Shown piece by piece: positions 57,684-64,000 of a stretch of DNA of 64,000 bases. Below the pieces are notes generated by a model. That model saw only the letters and a program-made list of their open reading frames with translations. It searched no databases and was not told the DNA's origin. The stretch's first letter is position 1. Each line of letters opens with the position of its first letter. This stretch comes from Porites lobata. Its lineage: Eukaryota > Cnidaria > Anthozoa > Scleractinia > Poritidae. The DNA is taken from NCBI GenBank assembly GCA_942486035.1, contig CALNXK010000309.1, forward strand, positions 139,501 through 203,500, in the 5' to 3' direction. The position numbers were made by a program, and so were the translations under genes.

Positions 57684-60600
57684 ATGGCTATTGCCGACAG
57701 CTCCAAACTTCTCTTGATTAGAATGACTTTATTTTCAATCTACGTTCTACTTGGTGCAGTCATCTTTCAGGCTATTGAAAGCGAACCTCAGATGAAAGAA
57801 ATAGATCGAGTTCGCGCCACGCGAATGGAAATTTTGAACAGGTATAACATTACTGCGGAAGACGCTGAAAAATGGACGAAAACATTCGCCTCTACGTCGA
57901 TGGGAAATGAGGATTTTCTGCGCTGGAATTACGGAAATTCTTTTCTGTTTGCAATGGTCGTGGTTACAACTATAGGTAAGATTTTTATAGTTTCGAATTT
58001 CAGCTCAATTTAAATGCAAAAATTATAACACATTTCACCAAATTGTGTTTGAAAAGAAAAGTTAAATGTAGTTGCCTTTCTTTAAAGGTCTGAAAAATGT
58101 TTGTATATGACTTCAGCTATTGTAGCTGTAAAAAAGGACATTTTTACTTATTTCGAATTGGTGTTAAATTCAGTTTAATCTGTTCTTGAAATTACACGCT
58201 CCCTTTTGAAATTAATCGTTCGTCCTTCAGTTCCAACAAATCTTACATGGGGAGGTTCCGCCCAGAGCTCCAACCCCTTACCCTTTTATATGCCATTTTT
58301 GATAGAAAAAGTACCCCTTTCGTAAACCTTCCATTGAAAAAATTACCCCCATAACATACCTACTTAACAAAAAAATCGCTAAAACAAAAAGTCTTCTTGT
58401 CGTAATCACGAAACGTTTTATAAGTTAAAATGATTGAGGCATAAGGCGCATCTTTTCGAAACATTTCAAGAGGGAATCCACCAGAACATTGAGTAAATTT
58501 GATTTTCAGTGGACAGAAATCTTGCAACAGAATAATTTAAAGCATATTGCATTGTTTCTTACATTTTTCAAGGGCTAAAGATGTAATAAATCATCTGTAG
58601 TAACACCAAAAAAAATTTCTTATGGGAGTCCGAGAAAATGATTGTCAAATTTCACGAAATTACATCTTACACATAAAATTTTCAGAATTTTACCTGTATA
58701 GTACAATCAAAATTCTTGTGAAATATTCATTAAATTATTTTGATACAAGCGCAAGATTTTCGTCCACTGAAAATTAAAATTACTCAATGTTCTGGTGGAT
58801 TCCGTCTTAATTAAAGGCCCTTTTAAGGTGGCTCGATAGGGTGTTTCGGGTCAATACCTCCCACGTTTTAGTGTAAACTACGTCGTCATAAACAGAGATT
58901 TGGAAAAATTGCCACCACATTTGTATTAGATCTCTCTTGATTAGATAAAGAAGAAAATTTGTTATGATCAGGGTGGAATGACATCGGAGTTGTCATAGCA
59001 ACGAAATGACGCAATTACTCATTGGTGACGTAGTTTATGCCCAAACTTGGGAGGTATTAACCCTGAAAAACCCTATCGGGCAGCCTCAAATACTTGAATA
59101 AAAGATTTCCCCACCTTTTCATATTCCTGCTTTGCACGTGACGTCACGGCGGCCATGTTGGTGGTCAAGAACAAGAGCATTACTCTCCTCTGGGAACAAA
59201 ACTCTATTTTCATGTAAATTCTTCCAGAAAAAATTCTATTGTATTGACCCTCAACATGACCGCCCTATCACGTGGTTGCAAACAAAGAATACTTCAACTC
59301 GTGAATTCCCCACTCTTTGATATATAACCTTAAGTCTACGAAAGCCCTGTCGGTCGGAGTATCCCCTTATAGATAGAGAATGGCCCCCGGGTTTCAGTTG
59401 TACTGAGAAAAATAATTGTACCTGAGAGAGTGAATTATAGAGCTTAATTTTTCTTTCATTTTTTCCGCTTTTATTTGCATACATTTTAAAAGAAAATCAC
59501 CAAATCTGAGCAGACTTTGAACTGATAAAAAAAAAATGTACATTAAGTGGTTCACACTGAATTTTCGTTTGGTTAAAAAAAGAAAAACTAAAACCATATC
59601 ATACATTTTTGATTTGGAGAGGGTAACAACGTTATAATTGTTATGTGTATTTTTGTTGTTTTTTTAATATATAAATAAAATGCATCCCGACAAGGATATC
59701 ACAATATGTGAAAAAAGTGAAAATGACAGCCTTTAATAGCGTTTTCTTTGGTAGATTAATCTCGTTTAATGGCCGTCAACATGCGTACAGCAAGAAACAT
59801 ACAAATACGTTTGAATACATCTTAATCAATTTTGCGAAGCCGATTATTTAGGAACACAACGCTAGGGCCCTCTGTCACTTTACTTTCCCTTAAGACAGGC
59901 TCCTATACTGCCATTTTTACATTAATTCCTTGAGCCGCGCCTTGAAGCCTTAAGATAGCTACAATCATGCCTTCTTGCACTTTAGTAGCTTTAAGTTGAT
60001 TAGAGCAAATACATCGAGAAGACATTATGCGAGGGAAAACTCCTTCAAGCAATTTCAGTTGGCCTTGGCGTTGCCCCTTATTGGTTAAAAAAAGTGGTGG
60101 GAACTTTTTTGGCAATGCACCGCGAGGTGACCTGAAGGAAAAGTAATCACGAATTTTTTCCTTATCTTACAACTGTTATGATCCTCCTTGGTTGTGACTT
60201 ATACAAACATGAATTTTTTTGCAGGCTACGGTAACATTGTCCCAAAAACAGTTCAAGGACGTCTGTTTTGCGTGTTATACGCACTGATCGGAATCCCTGG
60301 GACATGCTTGACTCTAAAATCCATCGGAGATAAAATAACGGAACTATTTACAAAATTAATTACAAACTTTGAGAAACGCGTATTGAAAAGATCACATCAG
60401 GCTCAAAAAGTAGAACTAACAGTTGCGATGACAACGATTGTGGTAACTGTGCTTTGTCTACTACCATTAATGGCTCTCTTAGTTCACGTGAGACACAATG
60501 AATGGTCATATATCGAATGTTTTTACTTTACTTTCACGACTTTGAGTACAATTGGTTTTGGCGATTACTTACCGCAATTTAAGAACAACGCTGATTATTC

Positions 60601-60868
60601 ACTTGTACTCCTGGCGTTTGTGGGTCTCGCTTTCGTATCGAGTATATTTTGCTCAATGAACAATGTGCTTGAGCAGTATGGGCCGAGTGCGCGCGTTGTG
60701 CGGTCACTTCGCGAGAAGAGCGCAAAGAAGTCTTGGGAAGAAAAATCAAGTAATAACAACGAACAATTACCCTGTAACGGGAACGAAATAATGGCGGAAG
60801 CATATGGTGATGGCAAAAAAGGCGATTTGAACAACAGCCTTCTAAAGACAGGCGACAGTACTAAGTAG
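57684..60868 (+). CDS. two-pore-domain potassium channel (KCNK family), 311 aa, 2 exons
   Basis: Exon 1 is 57684-57975 (donor GTAAGA) and exon 2 is 60225-60868 (acceptor TTTTTTTGCAG). They join in phase 1 inside the first selectivity filter, giving TTIGYGN (T95-G100). TM1 is about residues 10-30 (LIRMTLFSIYVLLGAVIFQA) and is followed by a helical extracellular cap with an N-glycosylation site NIT (N55). TM2 follows P1 (FCVLYALIGIPGT), TM3 is about 165-185, the second filter is STIGFGD (206-211 region) and TM4 is about 215-235. The C-tail is hydrophilic and short. One 311-aa chain with 4 TM and 2 pores is the standard KCNK layout, working as a dimer to carry background K+ current at the plasma membrane. 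A splice site at the first GYG is typical of this family. The reading frame is intact. The subtype is not assigned. Confidence 0.95.
58473..58803. mobile_element. fold-back element, about 55-bp arms
   Basis: GGAATCCACCAGAACATTGA at the left is the exact complement of the right end (58784-58803). Further pairing follows through CAGTGGAC/GTCCACTG and TTGC/GCAA with mismatches. Confidence 0.85.
59132..59281. mobile_element. short MITE copy 1 (ACGTGACGTCACGGCGGCCA end)
   Basis: Ends GCACGTGACGTCACGGCGGC and CATGACCGCC...CACGTGGTTGCA are near-complementary. The interior includes TTTTCATGTAAATTCTTCCAG. The second copy lies at 63852-63996 in the opposite orientation. Confidence 0.8.
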
Positions 60869-61560
60869 GATGATGTGCCAATTTCAGGTTCAGGAAGAAA
60901 CAGTTTTGCAGAAGAAACAACTATGAAAAGCAAGAAGCGTGAAAGCTCGATCAGCCTTGGAATATTTACTTGCTAAATAGGATTGGTTACTGGGTCTGCA
61001 AGCTTTGACTTTTGACCCGGCTGTAGAAATTTTTTCTGGGTTGTTCAGCCTCGCTTTTGGTGGACTTTCTTGCAAGGTATTACTGATAAGTCGATTGAAG
61101 GTGGATCCAGGCCGAGATATGGGTTCGAAACACAAGCATGACAAGAAACGTAACCTAAGAAAAGTAAGCAAAGCAAGAAGAAGTAGTAACAAAACTAAAT
61201 GGTCACGTTACGCGCTGTTTGCAGCTTAAGATGTTCTTTCTTGGAGCAAAATTTCTGGTCTTGATCTGTGGATCACTTCAGGTGTCTAAAAAATCCTATT
61301 GGGAATTTGTCGGAGAGTTGTCTAATACTATTGTGGAAAGCAGGAACAGGAGAAAAAGTAAGGGGGTCAGAAAGGCTACAAAAAATTAAGGCAAGATGGC
61401 GCTTTTTCCTCGTGCGCGCGTTCCCTCCTCTCTCGCATGTTTATCTCGCGCGTTATTCTTCTAAGAGGCCTGTAATGCAGACCAGACACAGGCTAAGAAG
61501 AGGGAGGGGTGGGGGAAGCACTCTCTTATTCATGTTAAGCCTAGTAAGTGTGTGCAGTAT
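60869..61560. other. 3' region of the channel gene; no further gene seen
   Basis: Probable 3' UTR followed by spacer. Short open stretches on both strands lack motifs. A G-rich patch lies at 61498-61517. Confidence 0.4.
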
Positions 61561-61563
61561 TAA

Positions 61564-61957
61564 AGGAGCTGTGTCACGAAATTAAGCCAAATTAGGTAAT
61601 TACAAAATGCCTGTTAAATTAAGAGAAACATAAAAATAACCGCTTAAAACATTAAAGAAAGGTTAAATAACACAACAGAAACAACAGATGCCACGAATGG
61701 GCGAAACTGAAGAAGATTGAAACCGGGATTGAAATTATGGTTTTTTGAAAACTGTGCAGCCTAACAGTTTTTCAAAGTTGATTCGTGCTGTTTGCAAAAT
61801 CAAAAATTATGCTCAGGAGACATATTTGTTTGTCTCGGATCCCTGATTTTGTCATTTACATGTAATTTCTTTGCTTACTTTAAGTTCCATAGCGATTGAG
61901 GTCGAGTAATTGGCAAAATTAAACAAAAATAAACTGGACTGCCGTGACACAGCCCCT
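61564..61957. mobile_element. TTAA-flanked MITE with 15-bp TIRs
   Basis: AGGAGCTGTGTCACG (left) mirrors CGTGACACAGCCCCT (right) with one mismatch. TTAA flanks both sides (61560-61563 and 61958-61961), the target of piggyBac and Kolobok transposases. Confidence 0.85.
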
Positions 61958-61961
61958 TTAA

Positions 61962-63850
61962 AGAGGGTAGGTTTTGAGCCTGTGTTGTTCTTAGGTGCAA
62001 CTTTAATCTATTGATCGTGTTTTAAAGTAGGTTAGTAAAAGAAATATTCGTCTGAAGTTGGGAAGGAATTTTAAAAAACGCCCCTTTTTGTCTCTTCCTT
62101 GAGAAATCGGTATGATTGAAGCCATTGTAAGAGTAATGTTGACACAACTCAAAGCTGCTTCTGGGTAGCTTGGAACATGTACAAGAGTGCCCACCGTTGT
62201 GTGGACTAAAATAGATAGGGTATCAAAGATTGCCTCCGATCAAAAATAGGCTGGGGATCCGAAAAAGCAAACCTTCAGTGTAAAATAAGGTAGGGTATTC
62301 TGGAAACATGCCGTACAGCCCCGCTACTAAGGTAACTGCATAAGTAAACAAATAATGTACATTTAATTTGAACTGGGTAAAGTCGGAAACGAGCCAAGGA
62401 ATAGGGAAGGCGAAAACGTTTCCCAAGCGGTCGGGAGGGGAGAGTGATGGGGGGAGGGGTGGGGCTGCTAATGACTTGAAGGAGGGAGGCTGAGAAGAAC
62501 CTCTACGTATTAAGTCCTTTTGTTTTATATAAGGTGAAGTGGGGAAGGGGGCTAAAGCCTTTTTTTTTCAGCCCCCCAGGGCTCTGCCGTCCCTGACAAA
62601 ACCCATTCATCTGGAGCCGTAACGAGGTTTTTGCAACATGCAGCATACTCCCCCCTGAGTGGGATGTTAGTGCAAATAGTCCATCGCAGTGTTACCACCT
62701 CCCCTCCCATTCCTCCAATATGTCGCCAGTACCTATTTATTCACCTGGGCGAAGAGAGGCAATGTAAGGAGCTAAGGCAACTACAATACCACTCGTGATA
62801 CTTCAAAACTGTCTCATATTTTACCCGCCTGACGGTTCGTGAAATTGCGTATAACAATTTTGAAATATCACTTGTGGTATTTATGCCAAATATCACCACA
62901 AATCATGCTATTACCTTTACTAACAATTTATTACAGTGTATTTCTAAATAGTTGCTGCCCTAAGCACATTAAATTAAAAATAATTATAATATTATTAATT
63001 AATTTTGATCACTGACTATGTTAATCAAAAATTTACAAAAGCATTAGCTTTAAAAAAAGTATATCCTAGAACTCTATCTAGAAAAAATACAAAAAAGATA
63101 ATGAAAATCATGTCTTCGAAAAAAATGAAACAAACGAGAAGAAACACTTAAGATATTGCGATTAAATGCATATTTAAAAAGATAAGTTGTGTGACTGAAT
63201 GACTTATAATTTGATTGAGTCACGCCATACAGGGGATTTACGTCAGTTGCTGCAAAACAGGTTCACACCGGGGCGGTAAAATGTGCAACGTAAACATGTA
63301 CAGATTTTTTTGCAAAAAGAAGAACTACTTTCTACAACAACTCTTCGCAACTTGCAACAACCTTCTGATTTCTTGCAAGGTTTGAACAACATCCCGATGT
63401 AATGCCCCGCAAAACAAGTTTTTGTTGCCCACTATAGTGAGGCGAGCCACCATTTGGACTTTCGTAATGACATTTTGTTTTCACGACGTATTTAAATATT
63501 ACGGAGCCTGGAAATGTGGTCGATTCAGCAGAAATGATACATGCGCTATCACTTAGGCTTTTGACGCGTCTTTTATTTAGTTTCTATATAAGAAAAGCGA
63601 TTCTTGACAATGGTGCTTTTTCAAAGCCCATATTTTCGAAGTGGTCTAAATAAAGCCAGGGGCTCCTCATCGAGTCTCGACGACAGAGTCAATCTCCAAG
63701 ATTTCTTTTAAATGAAAGAAAAAAGTGACATTTAACAAGTGAGGATGAAACGTGCTATTTAGTAGAAACCCAAATTTGTGCGTCTTTGGTAGAGATACTT
63801 GTCTTTTAACCTCCTGTCGTTAGTAAGTTCTAGTGCTATATCTTCTTGGT
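61962..63850. other. no supportable gene
   Basis: AT-rich with G-rich patches near 62430-62465. Open stretches of about 65 codons only. Confidence 0.45.
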
Positions 63851-63851
63851 C

Positions 63852-63996
63852 TGCAACCACGTGACAAGGCGGCCATGTTGAAGGTCAATACAAAACAATT
63901 TTTTCTTGAAGAATTTACATGAAAATAGGGTTGCAAGAGGAGAGAAATGCTTTTTTTCTTCACCTCCAACATGGCCGCCGTGACATCACGTGCAAG
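63852..63996. mobile_element. short MITE copy 2 (inverted relative to 59132-59281)
   Basis: TGCAACCACGTGACAAGGCG at the left and GCCGCCGTGACATCACGTGC at the right. The interior matches copy 1 in reverse orientation (GAAGAATTTACATGAAAATA). It ends at the window edge. Confidence 0.8.
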
Positions 63997-64000
63997 CAAT

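Larger units (their letters stand above)
58013..60200 (+). other. KCNK intron with two inserted MITEs
   Basis: The 2.25-kb intron (57976-60224) carries a fold-back element (58473-58803) and a short MITE (59132-59281). No additional exon is needed, because the joined frame is complete. Confidence 0.7.

Overview
The window looks like nuclear DNA of an animal, most probably an anthozoan cnidarian of stony-coral type. The host-like genes have many short exons with GT..AG introns. The intergenic DNA is packed with small inverted-repeat elements, minisatellites and relics of retrotransposons (a YLDD-type reverse transcriptase, a tyrosine recombinase, an L2/CR1-like LINE) and a KDZ-type transposase. 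The coral placement rests partly on recalled repeat families and is an inference. There is no bacterial or organellar signal and no rRNA or functional tRNA gene that I can support.

Layout. 1-11.6 kb is repeat territory: a hammerhead-like fold and reverse transcriptase relic at the left edge, two copies of one repeat in opposite orientation (830-1167 and 5707-6058), several TIR elements (one nested in another repeat), a decayed KDZ transposase (6.1-8.3 kb, + strand) and a 41-bp minisatellite with a 7-unit higher-order period (9.6-10.3 kb). 11.6-17.4 kb holds a large two-exon minus-strand gene for a protein of about 1,500 residues with SAP-like C-terminal segments, broken by four small indels. 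17.7-18.8 kb has a fold-back element and a nearly perfect 70-bp-arm hairpin.

18.9-30.5 kb is the most interesting locus: an 18-exon minus-strand gene that I could assemble exon by exon with every splice phase consistent. It predicts a 574-residue protein with a ubiquitin-specific protease (USP, peptidase C19) domain in its N-terminal half and a Ulp1/SENP-type (peptidase C48) domain in its C-terminal half, both with their catalytic residues in place. Its 6.5-kb first intron contains plus-strand coding relics and a 143-bp tandem array. A divergently transcribed gene (31.4-33.6 kb, +) starts 826 bp away and predicts a CxxC-finger protein with a very acidic tail.

33.6-52.4 kb has no gene I can support. 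It holds TIR elements, fold-backs, a second minisatellite (36.85-37.5 kb) related to the first, a tyrosine recombinase relic and a GTCCATGGACC-rich 43-bp inverted repeat. 52.5-54.4 kb is a SINE-like tRNA relic followed by an L2/CR1-like LINE. A tRNA-headed SINE at 56.9-57.2 kb has a 3' tail like that of the LINE. 57.7-60.9 kb is a two-exon two-pore-domain potassium channel gene, apparently intact. The right end carries a TTAA-flanked element and two copies of a short MITE.

The genes do not form an obvious pathway. The two-domain protease and its divergent neighbour may share a promoter; the rest is a typical mosaic of host genes and mobile DNA.
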